A DNA stretch of 64,000 nt, taken from positions 62,001 to 126,000 of the forward strand of contig JAECRL010000012.1 in assembly GCA_016000265.1 (NCBI GenBank), in the 5' to 3' direction. The stretch is from Burkholderiales bacterium. Lineage in GTDB: Bacteria; Pseudomonadota; Gammaproteobacteria; Burkholderiales; Burkholderiaceae_C. Positions within the stretch are counted from its first letter, which is position 1; every line of letters begins with the position of its first letter. The position numbers were made by a program, and so were the translations under genes. The notes beneath the pieces were generated by a model. That model ran no database searches. It was not told where the DNA came from and saw nothing but the letters and a program-made list of their open reading frames with translations. This document shows positions 40,439 to 50,733 of the stretch, one piece after another.

Positions 40439-41827
40439 ATGGCCTCCAACCTCACCGAACGCCTCAGTCGCCTGGTCAAAACCATGCGCGGTCAGGCGCG
40501 CATCACCGAATCCAACGTGCAGGACATGTTGCGTGAGGTCCGCATGGCCCTGCTGGAGGCCGACGTGGCCTTGCCGGTGGTGCGGGACTTCATCGCGCGC
40601 GTCAAGGACAAGGCCCTGGGCGCGGAGGTCGTCTCTTCGCTGACCCCTGGCCAGGTGCTCGTCAGCATCGTCCAAAAGGAGCTGGCCGCGACGATGGGCG
40701 AGGGCATCGCCGACATCGACCTGGCCGTGCAGCCACCGGCCATCATCCTGATGGCGGGCCTGCAGGGCGCCGGCAAGACCACGACCACCGCCAAGCTCGC
40801 CAAGCACCTGATTGAAAAGCGCAAGAAGAAAGTGCTGACGGTCTCGGCCGACGTGTATCGACCCGCCGCCATCGAGCAGCTGAAAACAGTCACCGCCCAA
40901 GCCGGCGCCGAGTGGTTTCCCTCCACGCCCGAGCAGAAGCCGCGCGACATCGCCCTGGCCGCCATCGACTTCGCCAAGAAGCACTACTTCGACGTGTTGC
41001 TGTTCGACACGGCCGGCCGCCTGGCCATCGACGAGGTGCTGATGGCCGAGATCAAGGAGTTGCACGCGCTGCTCAAGCCGGTCGAAACGCTGTTTGTGGT
41101 CGACGCCATGCAGGGCCAGGACGCCATCAACACCGCCAAGGCGTTCAAGGACGCGTTGCCCCTGACCGGTGTGGTGCTGACCAAGCTTGACGGCGACTCG
41201 CGCGGCGGCGCGGCCCTGTCGGTGCGACAGATCACGGGCGTGCCCATCAAGTTTGCGGGCGTCTCCGAGAAGATCGACGGCCTGGAGGTGTTCGACGCCG
41301 AACGCCACGCCGGCCGTGTGCTGGGCATGGGCGACATCGTGGCCCTGGTCGAAGAGGTTCAAAAGGGCGTGGACATGGAGGCCGCGCAGAAGCTGGCCGA
41401 GAAGGTCAAGTCCGGCGCCGACTTCGACTTCAACGACTTCCTCTCGCAGATCAGCCAGATGAAGAAAATGGGCGGCCTCTCGGGCCTGATCGACAAGCTG
41501 CCCACTGAAATCGCCGCCAAGGCCGGTCAGGCCGACATGGGCAAGGCCGAGCGGGACATGCGCCGCATGGAAGGCATCATCAACGCCATGACGGCCAAAG
41601 AGCGTCGCCAGCCCAGCTTGCTGATGGACGGCAAGAGCAAGGCCAGCCGCAAGCGCCGCATCGCGACCGGGGCGGGCGTGCAGATTCAGGACGTCAACCG
41701 CCTGCTCAACCAGTTTGACCAGATGCAGGGCATGATGAAGAAGATGAAGGGCGGCGGCCTGTTCAAGATGATGAAACGCATGGGCGGCATGAAGGGCCTG
41801 CCTGGCATGGGGGGCATGGGGCGCTGA
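40439..41827 (+). CDS. ffh: Signal recognition particle protein Ffh
   Basis: A 462-residue SRP GTPase that targets nascent inner-membrane proteins to FtsY. The N domain (1-85) is followed by a G domain with GLQGAGKTTTTAKLA (G1), DVYRPAAIEQL, DTAGRL and TKLDGDSRGGAAL, then a methionine-rich M domain (from about 325; MQGMMKKMKGGGLFKMMKRMGGM at the end), which binds 4.5S RNA and signal peptides through SGSG-like loop GKSKASRKRRIATGAG. The start at 40439 begins with SNLTERLSRLVKTMRGQ as in the family. The SRP RNA gene itself is not nearby. Confidence 0.98.
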   Translation: MASNLTERLSRLVKTMRGQARITESNVQDMLREVRMALLEADVALPVVRDFIARVKDKALGAEVVSSLTPGQVLVSIVQKELAATMGEGIADIDLAVQPPAIILMAGLQGAGKTTTTAKLAKHLIEKRKKKVLTVSADVYRPAAIEQLKTVTAQAGAEWFPSTPEQKPRDIALAAIDFAKKHYFDVLLFDTAGRLAIDEVLMAEIKELHALLKPVETLFVVDAMQGQDAINTAKAFKDALPLTGVVLTKLDGDSRGGAALSVRQITGVPIKFAGVSEKIDGLEVFDAERHAGRVLGMGDIVALVEEVQKGVDMEAAQKLAEKVKSGADFDFNDFLSQISQMKKMGGLSGLIDKLPTEIAAKAGQADMGKAERDMRRMEGIINAMTAKERRQPSLLMDGKSKASRKRRIATGAGVQIQDVNRLLNQFDQMQGMMKKMKGGGLFKMMKRMGGMKGLPGMGGMGR

Positions 41828-41984
41828 GCCCATCTCACCTGGGCCTGTTAGCGGATGTGACGTCTGTACCGCTTGGTGCCCGGGGGGTTCAGTCCGCGTC
41901 GGTGTCGGCCGATGACCCTGTCTGAAGCGGGTGATTGAGGCAGCTGATGCCCCCCGCGGTTCAACCTGATTGGAAGGCCTCAAG

Positions 41985-42920
41985 ATGGACGTCGTGTCGA
42001 TGTGGCCCCTGCTGCTGGCGGGGCTGAGCTCAGCCGGACTGGCGGGCGCCTGGTGGGCTGTCCGTCAAAAAACCTCCTCCACGCGTGCATCGGCCGCGGC
42101 CGCCCGGCGCAAGTCCGAACGCAGCGGCGCAGCCGAGCCAGCCCCCGCGCGTCGCAGTGCCGTGCGCAAGCCCGACCAGCGTGGCAAGGTCGGGCGCAGC
42201 ACCGAGGCGCTCGACACCCTCATCGACTGGGAGCCCCTGGCCACCCGGGTGCTGACTTCGCCTGAGCGCGAGGCCTATCACGTGCTGCGCAAGGCCCTGC
42301 CCGAGCACATGATCCTGGCCCAGGTGCCGGTGGCCCGTTTCATCAAGGTGCCCACCCGCAACCCCTACAGCGAATGGCTGCGCCGGGTTGGCTCCCTGTG
42401 CGCGGACCTGGTGGTGTGCGACCTGCAATCGCAGGTGATCGCCGTCGTCGAAATCCGCCAGCCCATGTCCCGAGAAAACGAGCGCGCCCAGCGTCGCCAT
42501 GCGCGCATGGACCGCGTGCTCGACGCCGCCCGCATCCCGGTTCATGTCTGGCTGGAGGGCGCCTTGCCCGGACCGGTCGTGGCGCGTGAGGCCATCCTGG
42601 GCGCGGCCATCGCCAGCACCGGCCCCACGGGGCTGAGCGGCATGGACCAGGCCCGGCGCGACGCCGAAGCGGCGGCCGTGGTGGCCTCCCTGCAAGGCGG
42701 TGGCGCCTTCCATGGGGTTTCGGTTGACGAGCGCGCCATCGACGTCGTCATCGACGAAGCCATGGACGACTGGAGCGCCCAAGGTGGAGCCGACAACGAG
42801 CGCAAAGAGCCGCCGCCGTCGACCTGGTTCGACGACATGGACTCCGGGCGCATGCCGCTGGAGTCGCCGCTCGCCTCGCCTGCGCCGCGGCAGGGCCATC
42901 GCAGCACCGAACGGGCCTGA
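41985..42920 (+). CDS. DUF2726 domain-containing membrane-anchored protein
   Basis: A 311-residue protein with an N-terminal membrane helix (WPLLLAGLSSAGLAGAWWAV), a basic Ala/Arg-rich linker to about residue 70, and a DUF2726 domain at about 85-210 (LTSPEREAYHVLRKALPEHMILAQVPVARFI, then DLVVCDLQSQVIAVVEI and QRRHARMDRVLDAARIPV). That domain has a restriction-endonuclease-like layout (D ... E-x-K/R-like VVEI), and is often linked to nucleic-acid binding, but no activity is proven. The C-terminal 100 residues are acidic and low complexity. GGAAGG lies upstream of the ATG. It follows ffh on the same strand. Confidence 0.8.
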   Translation: MDVVSMWPLLLAGLSSAGLAGAWWAVRQKTSSTRASAAAARRKSERSGAAEPAPARRSAVRKPDQRGKVGRSTEALDTLIDWEPLATRVLTSPEREAYHVLRKALPEHMILAQVPVARFIKVPTRNPYSEWLRRVGSLCADLVVCDLQSQVIAVVEIRQPMSRENERAQRRHARMDRVLDAARIPVHVWLEGALPGPVVAREAILGAAIASTGPTGLSGMDQARRDAEAAAVVASLQGGGAFHGVSVDERAIDVVIDEAMDDWSAQGGADNERKEPPPSTWFDDMDSGRMPLESPLASPAPRQGHRSTERA

Positions 42921-42950
42921 GGCACCGAACCTCGGCGCGCCTCGATCGGG

Positions 42951-44084
42951 TCAGTTCAGCAACGCCTGGGCGAACTCCCGCGCCTGGAAGGTCTGCAGGT
43001 CTTCGAGCTTTTCGCCCACCCCGATGAAATACACCGGCACGGGCGCATGGCGCTCACGCGACCACAGCGCGATCGCCGCCAGCACCCCGCCCTTGGCGGT
43101 CCCGTCGAGCTTGGTGATGATCACGCCCGTCAGGCCCAGGGCCTCGTCGAAGGCCTTGACCTGAGACAGGGCGTTCTGCCCCGTGTTGCCATCAACGACC
43201 AGCAGCACCTCATGGGGCGCGCCGTCCATCGCCTTGCCGATGACGCGTTTGACTTTGCGCAACTCCTCCATCAGGTGCAACTGCGTGGCCAGTCGGCCCG
43301 CGGTGTCGGCGATGACGACGTCACAGCCCCGCGCTCGGCCTGCCTGAACCGCATCGAAGGTCACCGCGGCGGGGTCGCCCCCTTCCTGGCTGACGATGTC
43401 CACGCGGTTGCGGTCGGCCCAGACCAGCAGCTGCTCGCGCGCAGCGGCGCGGAACGTGTCGGCGGCGGCCAGCAGCACGCGCTGCCCCGAGTCAGCGAGG
43501 TGGCGGGTCAGTTTGCCGATGCTCGTGGTTTTGCCTGCGCCATTCACGCCGGCCACCATGATCACCGTGGGGGTGTGCAAACCCACCACCAGGCCCTTTT
43601 CGAGCGGCTGCAGCAGGTCGGTGATGGCCTCGATCAACAAGCCCTTGACGGCAGATGGGTCGGTGGCCTTGGCCTCTTTCACGCGGCGCTTGAGGTCGCC
43701 GAGCAGGAACTCGGTGGCCGCCACGCCGGCGTCGGCCATCAGCAAGGCGGCTTCCAGTTCCTCATAAAGCGCGTCGTCGATCTGGGTGCCCGTGAACACC
43801 TGGGCGATGCTGGAGCCGGTCTTGCGCAGCCCGGCTCGCAGCTTGTCCAACCAGGAGCGTCGCTCTGGGGGCGTGCTTGTTTCTGCCGCGGTCGTGGGTG
43901 CTGGCGCGGTGGCGGTGGGGGCAACTGGGGCCGCTGGCGCTGCCGCAGCCTGCGTCGCACCGGTGCCCTCTGCGGCGGCGGTCGAGGGCCGCGCCGCCGG
44001 CGCAGGTGAAGGAGGGGTGGGCGCCTCGGTCGGTTCGACCGGTGAGTTGCCCCACCCCAGCTTTTTCTTGATGAAACTGAACAT
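42951..44084 (-). CDS. ftsY: Signal recognition particle receptor FtsY
   Basis: A 377-residue SRP receptor GTPase that docks Ffh-ribosome complexes at the membrane. An Ala/Pro/Thr-rich N-terminal region (about 12-75) precedes the NG domain. G-domain motifs are GVNGAGKTTSIGKLTRHL, DTFRAAAREQL, DTAGRLATQLHLM and TKLDGTAKGG. The membrane-binding helix at the N domain start (WLDKLRAGLRKTGSSI) is present. It is divergent from rsmD with about 57 bases between, a common beta/gammaproteobacterial arrangement (the ftsY-rsmD neighbourhood). Confidence 0.97.
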   Translation of the reverse strand: MFSFIKKKLGWGNSPVEPTEAPTPPSPAPAARPSTAAAEGTGATQAAAAPAAPVAPTATAPAPTTAAETSTPPERRSWLDKLRAGLRKTGSSIAQVFTGTQIDDALYEELEAALLMADAGVAATEFLLGDLKRRVKEAKATDPSAVKGLLIEAITDLLQPLEKGLVVGLHTPTVIMVAGVNGAGKTTSIGKLTRHLADSGQRVLLAAADTFRAAAREQLLVWADRNRVDIVSQEGGDPAAVTFDAVQAGRARGCDVVIADTAGRLATQLHLMEELRKVKRVIGKAMDGAPHEVLLVVDGNTGQNALSQVKAFDEALGLTGVIITKLDGTAKGGVLAAIALWSRERHAPVPVYFIGVGEKLEDLQTFQAREFAQALLN

Positions 44085-44141
44085 GGCCCCGATTGTAGAG
44101 GGGCGCCTTCTTACAATGCGGTCTCCGCGAACCGCTTCACC

Positions 44142-44819
44142 ATGTCACGCCGCCGCCTCCCCAGCCCCACCCAGCCGGACGTCCTTGCCCGCCAGATCCA
44201 GGCCGCCAGCAAGGTGGCGCGCACCGCGGCGCAAGAGGTGCGCATCATCGGGGGGCAATGGAAACGCACGCCCCTGCCCGTGCCACTGGCAGCGGGCTTG
44301 CGGCCCACACCGGCGCGCGTGCGGGAAACCCTCTTCAACTGGCTGGGCCAGGACCTCACCGGCTGGCGCGTGCTCGACGCCTTCGCGGGCAGCGGCGCCT
44401 TGGGACTGGAGGCCGCCTCGCGTGGCGCCACCAGCGTCTGCCTGCTGGAGCGTGACCCGGCGTTGGCGCGCTCGCTCCAGGCGCTTGTTCAGCGTCTCTT
44501 GTCGCCTGGGGGCGCCGCCCGCACCTCGGTGAGCGTGACCCAGGCCGATGCGCTGCCCTGGATGGCACAACACGCCGCCCGACAAGACGCCCCGTTCGAC
44601 CTGGTCTTTCTTGACCCGCCGTTTGACGAGGGCCTGTTCGAGTCGGCTTTGGAGGCGGCCACCGGCTGCGTGCCCGCAGGCGGGTGGATCTACGTCGAAG
44701 CTCCCCGGGAGTTGGGCATCGACGCCTTGGCCGGCCTCAGGCGCCAGCGCCATGGGCGTGCCGGGGCGGTGCACTTTCACCTTTTTCAGCGCGTGGGTGA
44801 GGCGCCGGCTGCGGCTTGA
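44142..44819 (+). CDS. rsmD: 16S rRNA (guanine966-N2)-methyltransferase
   Basis: A 225-residue SAM-dependent methyltransferase that modifies G966 in the small ribosomal subunit. Motif I is VLDAFAGSGALGLEAASRG, and the catalytic motif IV is FLDPPF (family DPPF/Y). The N-terminal RIIGGQWKRTPLPVP and RPTPARVRETLFNWL segments bind substrate and are conserved in the family. It is divergent from ftsY and followed 88 bases later by coaD, the usual rsmD-coaD pairing. Confidence 0.96.
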   Translation: MSRRRLPSPTQPDVLARQIQAASKVARTAAQEVRIIGGQWKRTPLPVPLAAGLRPTPARVRETLFNWLGQDLTGWRVLDAFAGSGALGLEAASRGATSVCLLERDPALARSLQALVQRLLSPGGAARTSVSVTQADALPWMAQHAARQDAPFDLVFLDPPFDEGLFESALEAATGCVPAGGWIYVEAPRELGIDALAGLRRQRHGRAGAVHFHLFQRVGEAPAAA

Positions 44820-44906
44820 TCCCCACGCCAGCCGTAAACTCGTCGCCTGCGCATTGCCTCCTCCCTCTGCCTCAACCTTGCCGCCGTCGTCGAATCGGAG
44901 CCTCGC

Positions 44907-45738
<832 letters not shown>

Positions 45739-45783
45739 TCGCCGTCCGGTCTCGCCGACGGGCCTGGCGCCATGTCGAGCGCC

Positions 45784-46365
45784 TCAGGGCGTGACCGAGG
45801 GCGCAGGGCTCGCCGAGCGCGGGGGGCGCGGTGTTTTGGCCCTGAAGTGGCCGTCGTGGCCGTCTGGCATTCGATGGGGGCGCGTTGATCGATTCGACCG
45901 ACTCGCGCCCGCTGCCGGGCGCGAACCCGGGCCCGAGAGAGGCCCCACCGACACCTGACGAACCGGCCCGGAGAGGGAGGTGGCTGCGGGCGGTGTTCCA
46001 GCCTGTTGACGGGCTCGCCCCTCCCGGTCCTGGCTGAGCTGGCTTGCCAGCCGGCGCTCGCGCGCCGAGACCCGTGCCGCTTCTTTTCGCGCCTGACTGG
46101 ATGGAGCTCGACTCAATGGCAAGGCTTGTGCATCCGCGTTGCAGGGCCTCTGGCTGTAGAGCGTGTCGCCACCCGAGGCGGACGTGCAGCGCCAGACCTG
46201 TTCCGCCCCCGTTGTGACTTGCGCGTGCGCGCCACCCACGACCCCCAGCAAGCCGGTGACCAGCACCCTGGCCAGGGCGACTCGCCATGAGGAAGGCCAG
46301 AGAGAGGCCGAGCTCTGCCGAGTGGGGCGCGGATGGGCGGGGGCGGGCATGTCGATCTCCAGCAA
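45784..46365 (-). CDS. Exported DUF4124-like small protein
   Basis: A 193-residue protein with a signal peptide (VALARVLVTGLLGVVGGAHA, cut before QVTTG). The mature start (VWRCTSASGGDTLYSQRPCNADAQALPL) resembles the DUF4124 fold, with two Cys likely disulfide bonded. The remaining 120 residues are low-complexity, Arg/Ser/Pro-rich and probably disordered. Function unknown. The ATG at 46365 or one five codons later both precede the signal peptide. It lies a few bases downstream of pth on the same strand. Confidence 0.65.
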   Translation of the reverse strand: MLEIDMPAPAHPRPTRQSSASLWPSSWRVALARVLVTGLLGVVGGAHAQVTTGAEQVWRCTSASGGDTLYSQRPCNADAQALPLSRAPSSQARKEAARVSARERRLASQLSQDREGRARQQAGTPPAATSLSGPVRQVSVGPLSGPGSRPAAGASRSNRSTRPHRMPDGHDGHFRAKTPRPPRSASPAPSVTP

Positions 46366-46370
46366 GGGGC

Positions 46371-47000
46371 TCAGGTCGTCGCGGGGGGCTCGGCCTCGGT
46401 GGGCGGCTTGCGCGGGGGCTTGGGGCGCTGAGGCCCGGCGTGCACCAGCGCGGTCGCTTTGGCCATGTCACCTTGCAGGAAGGCCTCGGTGGCATCCAGC
46501 GACTGGTCGATGCACTTGAAGATGGCTTCGCGTTCGGCCTGGGGTGGCTTGCGCAAAACGAAGGCCGCCACCTCGTGCTTGACGCCGGGGTGGCCGATGC
46601 CCAGGCGCAGTCGCCAGTAATCGGGTGAACCGAGCTGGGCGTGGATGTCGCGCAGGCCGTTGTGCCCGGCGTGACCGCCACTTTTCTTGAGCTTGACCTG
46701 ACCGGGCAACAAGTCGAGTTCGTCGTGCGCCACGAGCACCTCTTCGGGGTTGACCTTGAAGAAGCGGGCGAGGGGGGCCACCGACTTGCCCGACAGGTTC
46801 ATGTAGGTTTGTGGCTGCAACAGCCAGACGGGCCCTTGCGCCGTGTTGGCGCGAGCCACCAGCCCGTGATACGCGCGGTCGGGCTGCAGGTGAACGCCCA
46901 GGCGCCGGGCCAGGCCGTCGATGTACCAGAAGCCGGCGTTGTGACGGGTGTCTTCGTACTCGTTGCCCGGGTTGCCCAGGCCGACAAACAGGCGAATCAT
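46371..47000 (-). CDS. pth: Peptidyl-tRNA hydrolase
   Basis: A 209-residue enzyme that frees tRNA from stalled peptidyl-tRNA. Family motifs are [24 protein letters not shown] (catalytic His in the RHNAGF segment), [15 protein letters not shown] and [29 protein letters not shown] (catalytic Asp). About 20 basic Pro/Lys residues at the C-terminus are extra. It follows rplY, with a terminator between them, so it may have its own promoter. Confidence 0.97.
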   Translation of the reverse strand: MIRLFVGLGNPGNEYEDTRHNAGFWYIDGLARRLGVHLQPDRAYHGLVARANTAQGPVWLLQPQTYMNLSGKSVAPLARFFKVNPEEVLVAHDELDLLPGQVKLKKSGGHAGHNGLRDIHAQLGSPDYWRLRLGIGHPGVKHEVAAFVLRKPPQAEREAIFKCIDQSLDATEAFLQGDMAKATALVHAGPQRPKPPRKPPTEAEPPATT

Positions 47001-47030
47001 GATGGCGGCGATTGTTCAGTTGAAGGCTGC

Positions 47031-47060
47031 AAAAGAAAAGCCCCGCCAAAGCGGGGCTTG
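47031..47060 (-). terminator. Rho-independent terminator between rplY and pth
   Basis: AAGCCCCGC pairs with GCGGGGCTT around a CAAA-type 4-base loop. On the minus strand the stem is followed by TTCTTTT. It ends the prs-rplY message 39 bases after the rplY stop. Confidence 0.88.
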
Positions 47061-47098
47061 ACTCAAAGCACATGGCTTTGGAGGCAGGTGCCAGAAGA

Positions 47099-47719
47099 TT
47101 ACTTCTTCTTCTTGCCCTTGGCGGGTTCGGCAGCGGCCACGGGGGCGGCGATCACCTCTTCCACCGGCTCGACCACGGTGGCCAGCGTCGGGGCCTTGCG
47201 ACCATGGGTCACGACCTTGATGTGGGCAGCCAGGCCCAGGTCTTCCACGGTGAACGACTGGCCCTTGACGGCCTGGCTCAGGTCCACGGTCAGGAATTCG
47301 GGCAGCTGTTCAGCCAGGCACTCGATTTCCAGTTCGGTGGTCACGTGGTTGATGATGCACTTGTCCAGCTTGACGGCCGGGGACTCGGCTTCACCGGTGA
47401 AGTGCAGGGGCACCTTCTTGTGGATGCGGGTCGTGGCGTCAACGCGCTGGAAGTCCACGTGCAGCACCAGCTGCTTGAACGGGTGCTTCTGGTAGTCGCG
47501 CAGCAGGACCTTTTCGACCTGGCCATTCAGGTCCATCTCGAGGATGGACGAATGGAAGGCCTCTTTGCGCATGGCGTGGTACAGCGCGTTGTGGTCCAGC
47601 TCGATGTTCTTGGGCTCTTTGCCGGCGCCGTAGACGATGCCAGGGGTCTTGCCCGAGATGCGCAGGCGGCGGCTCGCTCCGGTCCCCTGCAGATTGCGCT
47701 CGAAAGCGGTGAATTTCAT
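47099..47719 (-). CDS. rplY: 50S ribosomal protein L25/general stress protein Ctc
   Basis: A 206-residue long-form L25 (Ctc type) that binds 5S rRNA. The N-terminal L25 domain (1-95) has [29 protein letters not shown]. The C-terminal TL5 domain (to about 185) has [40 protein letters not shown]. The tail ends in a Lys run, with Ala/Glu-rich linker before. The ATG at 47719 follows GGAG. It is 91 bases downstream of prs and co-directional, the standard prs-rplY-pth order. Confidence 0.97.
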   Translation of the reverse strand: MKFTAFERNLQGTGASRRLRISGKTPGIVYGAGKEPKNIELDHNALYHAMRKEAFHSSILEMDLNGQVEKVLLRDYQKHPFKQLVLHVDFQRVDATTRIHKKVPLHFTGEAESPAVKLDKCIINHVTTELEIECLAEQLPEFLTVDLSQAVKGQSFTVEDLGLAAHIKVVTHGRKAPTLATVVEPVEEVIAAPVAAAEPAKGKKKK

Positions 47720-47810
47720 GGAAGGCTCCAAAAATGGAAGAAGCGCCCGCGACCAGGCGCTTGAAAGTGGCCGCCCTTTGCTGATGCGCGAGGCGGCCCG
47801 GACGACCGGA

Positions 47811-48773
47811 TCAGAAGTTGTTGTTCTGTTCCGAGAAGAGGGAGGTCACCGAGTCACCGTCGGTGATGCGACGGATGGTTTCGGCAAACAGGAAGGCGGT
47901 GGTGAGCTGGCGGATCTTGGGCGTGCCCTTGGCCGCGTCGCTCAGGGGAATCGTGTTGGTGATGACGACTTCGTCGAGGTGCGAGGCCTTGATGCGCTCG
48001 ATGGCCGGACCGGAGAAAACGGCGTGCGTGCAGTAGGCGTACACGCTCTTGGCGCCACGCTCCTTGAGCACCTCGGCGGCCTTCACCAGCGTGCCGGCGG
48101 TGTCGATCATGTCGTCCATGATCACGCAGTTGCGGCCTTCGATTTCACCGATGACGTGCATCACCTCGGACACGTTGGCCTTGGGGCGACGCTTGTCGAT
48201 GATGGCCAGGTCGCAACCCAGTTGCTTGGCCAGCGCGCGGGCGCGCACCACGCCGCCAACGTCGGGCGACACGACCACGAGGTCTTCGTATTTCTTGGCT
48301 TGCAGGTCGGACAGCAGCACCGGCGAAGCGTAGATGTTGTCCACCGGGATGTTGAAGAAGCCCTGGATCTGGTCGGCGTGCAAGTCCATGGTCAGGACGC
48401 GGTTGACGCCAACGGTCTCGAGCAGATCGGCCACGACGCGCGCCGAGATGGGCACGCGGGTGGAACGCGGGCGGCGGTCCTGGCGGGCGTAGCCGAAGTA
48501 GGGGATGACGGCGGTGATGCGCTGGGCGGACGCACGCTTGAGGGCGTCGACCATGATCAGCAGTTCCATCAGGTTGTCGTTGGTCGGGGCGCAAGTGGAC
48601 TGCACCACGAAGACCTCGCGACCGCGCACGTTCTGCTGGATCTCGACGGTGGTTTCACCGTCAGAGAATCGACCGACAGAAGCCTGACCCAGGGAGATGC
48701 CCAGGTGGGTGGCGATTTCCTGGCTGAGGGCCGGGTTGGCGTTGCCAGTGAACAGGACGGTGTCGGAAAGCAT
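47811..48773 (-). CDS. prs: Ribose-phosphate pyrophosphokinase
   Basis: A 320-residue enzyme making PRPP from ribose-5-phosphate and ATP for nucleotide, His and Trp synthesis. Motifs are the ATP-binding [10 protein letters not shown], the flexible loop region [23 protein letters not shown], and the PRPP-binding [18 protein letters not shown]. Length matches class I bacterial Prs. It is downstream of tRNA-Gln and ispE on the same strand. Confidence 0.98.
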   Translation of the reverse strand: MLSDTVLFTGNANPALSQEIATHLGISLGQASVGRFSDGETTVEIQQNVRGREVFVVQSTCAPTNDNLMELLIMVDALKRASAQRITAVIPYFGYARQDRRPRSTRVPISARVVADLLETVGVNRVLTMDLHADQIQGFFNIPVDNIYASPVLLSDLQAKKYEDLVVVSPDVGGVVRARALAKQLGCDLAIIDKRRPKANVSEVMHVIGEIEGRNCVIMDDMIDTAGTLVKAAEVLKERGAKSVYAYCTHAVFSGPAIERIKASHLDEVVITNTIPLSDAAKGTPKIRQLTTAFLFAETIRRITDGDSVTSLFSEQNNNF

Positions 48774-48951
48774 GGCGGGCGTGACAGTGATGGCTGAAAA
48801 GACATCTGCCCTTCACCTTGCCCAGCGGAGCCTGGCATGCACACCGGGTGCACTCACCAGGTGATGCCGGTGGACATCGCCCATGGCGGCAGGCTTGGGA
48901 CAGGGTGGCGATCAGCCGGGTGTGGTGTCCGCGGGCTGACCGTCAGAGTTT

Positions 48952-49028
48952 TGGCAGGGGAGGAAGGACTCGAACCCTCGCATGTCGGAATCAAAATCCG
49001 ATGCCTTAACCAACTTGGCGACTCCCCT
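48952..49028 (-). tRNA. tRNA-Gln (anticodon TTG)
   Basis: The minus strand folds into a tRNA with a seven-base acceptor stem, D loop with GGTTAAGG, anticodon stem TCGGA/TCCGA around the loop TTTTGAT (anticodon TTG, reading CAA), and the T-loop GGTTCGAGTCC. The 3' CCA is encoded. This gene in the ispE-prs gap is a conserved feature of Burkholderiales. Confidence 0.96.
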
Positions 49029-49108
49029 ACACAGGTCTCGAAACTCGTTGGCGTTGCCGCTTTCTCATTTCGCAACCTTGTAAGCTGCTCTCTTGATCAG
49101 AGCCTCAT

Positions 49109-49138
49109 ATTCTAGCCGGCTTTTTTGTGTTTGCGCAA
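49109..49138 (-). promoter_or_regulatory. Putative promoter for tRNA-Gln
   Basis: On the minus strand TTGCGC, an 18-base spacer and TAGAAT lie about 80 bases upstream of the tRNA 5' end. Both hexamers are partial sigma-70 matches. It lies in the gap after ispE and could drive the tRNA and prs. Confidence 0.45.
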
Positions 49139-49160
49139 GTTGTTGTGTCTTTGCTTCACT

Positions 49161-50111
49161 TCATTTGCTGTTTGGCTGTGCGCCATTCAGCAGATGCAGC
49201 AAAGGGTGACTTGGCAACACGCGACAAACGCGACCGACCCAATGAGCTTCATGAGATTCGATTCCGACGGAGTGGGTGACGTTCAGGTTGCTGGGTGCCG
49301 AGTCCTGGTCTGCCCAGGAAAACACCGTGCTGCCTGAGCCCGTCATCCGGCTGTTGCCGAAACGCATTCTCATGACGTCCAGAGCTTGGCTGATCTGCCT
49401 GCCGTCGCTCGCTGTGCCGGGTGAGGGTGAACCTGAGGGTTCATCCGCTCGCCACGCTTCAGCGGGCTCCTGCAAGTCGTTTCGACCAAAGCGACTGGGC
49501 GCTGCAAGGAAGTCTGCGACTGTAGCATGGTTTGTGTCGCGCCTCAGCAGCGGGCTGTTGAAAATCGCTGCAGTGGGGACCGATGCGGGTGGTTTGAGCA
49601 ACACCAGGGGCGCCTGCAGCAGCTCCTGAGGCAGCTCGATCGGGTTGATCTGTTCGCCGATGCCCTCCACCCAGGCGTTGCGACCCCGCACGAAGAAGGG
49701 CACGTCCGCGCCCAGCTGAACAGCCAGTCGTTCCAGTTGCTCGCCCGGCCAATGCAGGCCCCAAAGGTGGTTGAGCGCGAGCAGCACGGTGGCGGCGTCC
49801 GAGCTGCCTCCGCCCAGGCCTGCGCCCCAAGGCAGGGCTTTCTCGATGTGGATGTCGCAGCCCTGTGGGCTGCCGGATTCGCTTTGCAGCAGCCGGGCTG
49901 CGCGTGTGCACAGGTCGTCTGCGGGCAGGGGCACGTTCAGGTCGTGCCGGTGGATGGCGCCGTCGGTTCGCGTGTCGATGTGCAGGGTGTCGTGCCAGTC
50001 CAGGAGCACGAACACCGATTGCAGCAGGTGGTAGCCGTCGGGGCGTCGGCCCGTGACGTGCAGGAACAGGTTGATCTTGGCCGGCGCGGGCAGGTTGTGC
50101 AGGCTGGGCAT
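49161..50111 (-). CDS. ispE: 4-diphosphocytidyl-2-C-methyl-D-erythritol kinase
   Basis: A 316-residue GHMP kinase of the non-mevalonate isoprenoid pathway, phosphorylating CDP-methylerythritol. Motifs are PAPAKINLFLHVTGRRPDGYH (substrate side), LPWGAGLGGGSSDAATVLLALN (the Gly-rich ATP loop) and RMTGSGSTVF near the C-terminus. The ATG at 50111 was chosen since the upstream nine in-frame codons are not conserved. It lies 17 bases after lolB on the same strand, the conserved lolB-ispE pair. Confidence 0.97.
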   Translation of the reverse strand: MPSLHNLPAPAKINLFLHVTGRRPDGYHLLQSVFVLLDWHDTLHIDTRTDGAIHRHDLNVPLPADDLCTRAARLLQSESGSPQGCDIHIEKALPWGAGLGGGSSDAATVLLALNHLWGLHWPGEQLERLAVQLGADVPFFVRGRNAWVEGIGEQINPIELPQELLQAPLVLLKPPASVPTAAIFNSPLLRRDTNHATVADFLAAPSRFGRNDLQEPAEAWRADEPSGSPSPGTASDGRQISQALDVMRMRFGNSRMTGSGSTVFSWADQDSAPSNLNVTHSVGIESHEAHWVGRVCRVLPSHPLLHLLNGAQPNSK

Positions 50112-50127
50112 GGTCTTTCGGTGCCGT

Positions 50128-50733
50128 TCAGGGGTCAAGGCGGACCGTGATCTGGACGCCGCGCACGAAAGGGGCGGCTTCGCGGCGCACGCTCAGGCGG
50201 TGGTTTGGCCTCTCACGGGTGTCGACCACCCATCCGCCTTGCGTGAAGACGCCGGGTGTGGCGCTGGGTTCAAAGCGACGCTCAGGGTCCGGGCGGCCTT
50301 GCATCCAGTGGATCAAGGTGTGCAGGGGCAGGGCTTCGCCCAGCGTGCGGGCGCTGAGTTCTTCCACGTCGCCGTAGGTGGTTTCTTCGGTCGAGGTGCC
50401 GGTGGCCTGGCGCAGGCTGGCGCCGCGGGGGGACCAGCTCACCTCGGCGACCTGGCTGCCCATTGGGGTGAGCAGGGCGAGGGTGCCGGCTTGCGGGTGT
50501 CCATCGAAGAAAAAGCCCAGGCTGATGCCTTTGGCGGGCAGGTCACCGAAGGCCGACAGCTTGATGCTCAGTTGTCCTTGGAGCGCCAGGGGGGCGTCCG
50601 GGGTGCTGGCCGATGCGCTGGGAGGCGAAGCTGTGGGCGCCTGGGGCAGGCTGCCGCAGCCAGGCAGCTGCAGGAGCGTCGACCCACACAGGGCGAGGGC
50701 CGCGGCATGGCGCCAACTGGCCTGGGTGCCCAT
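50128..50733 (-). CDS. lolB: Outer-membrane lipoprotein LolB
   Basis: A 201-residue lipoprotein with signal peptide ending LQLPGC (lipobox). LolB receives lipoproteins from LolA in the periplasm and inserts them into the outer membrane. The beta-barrel segments QGQLSIKLSAFGDLPAKGISLGFFFDG and LALLTPMGSQVAEVSW match the family, including the exposed hydrophobic loop. The start ATG at 50733 overlaps the stop of the upstream TPR gene by one base (TGATG), implying coupling. Confidence 0.92.
   Translation of the reverse strand: MGTQASWRHAAALALCGSTLLQLPGCGSLPQAPTASPPSASASTPDAPLALQGQLSIKLSAFGDLPAKGISLGFFFDGHPQAGTLALLTPMGSQVAEVSWSPRGASLRQATGTSTEETTYGDVEELSARTLGEALPLHTLIHWMQGRPDPERRFEPSATPGVFTQGGWVVDTRERPNHRLSVRREAAPFVRGVQITVRLDP

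Noticed and set aside
41828..41984. Intergenic region after ffh considered as an SRP RNA (4.5S) gene.
   Set aside because: The conserved GGAA tetraloop hairpin of 4.5S RNA was not found.
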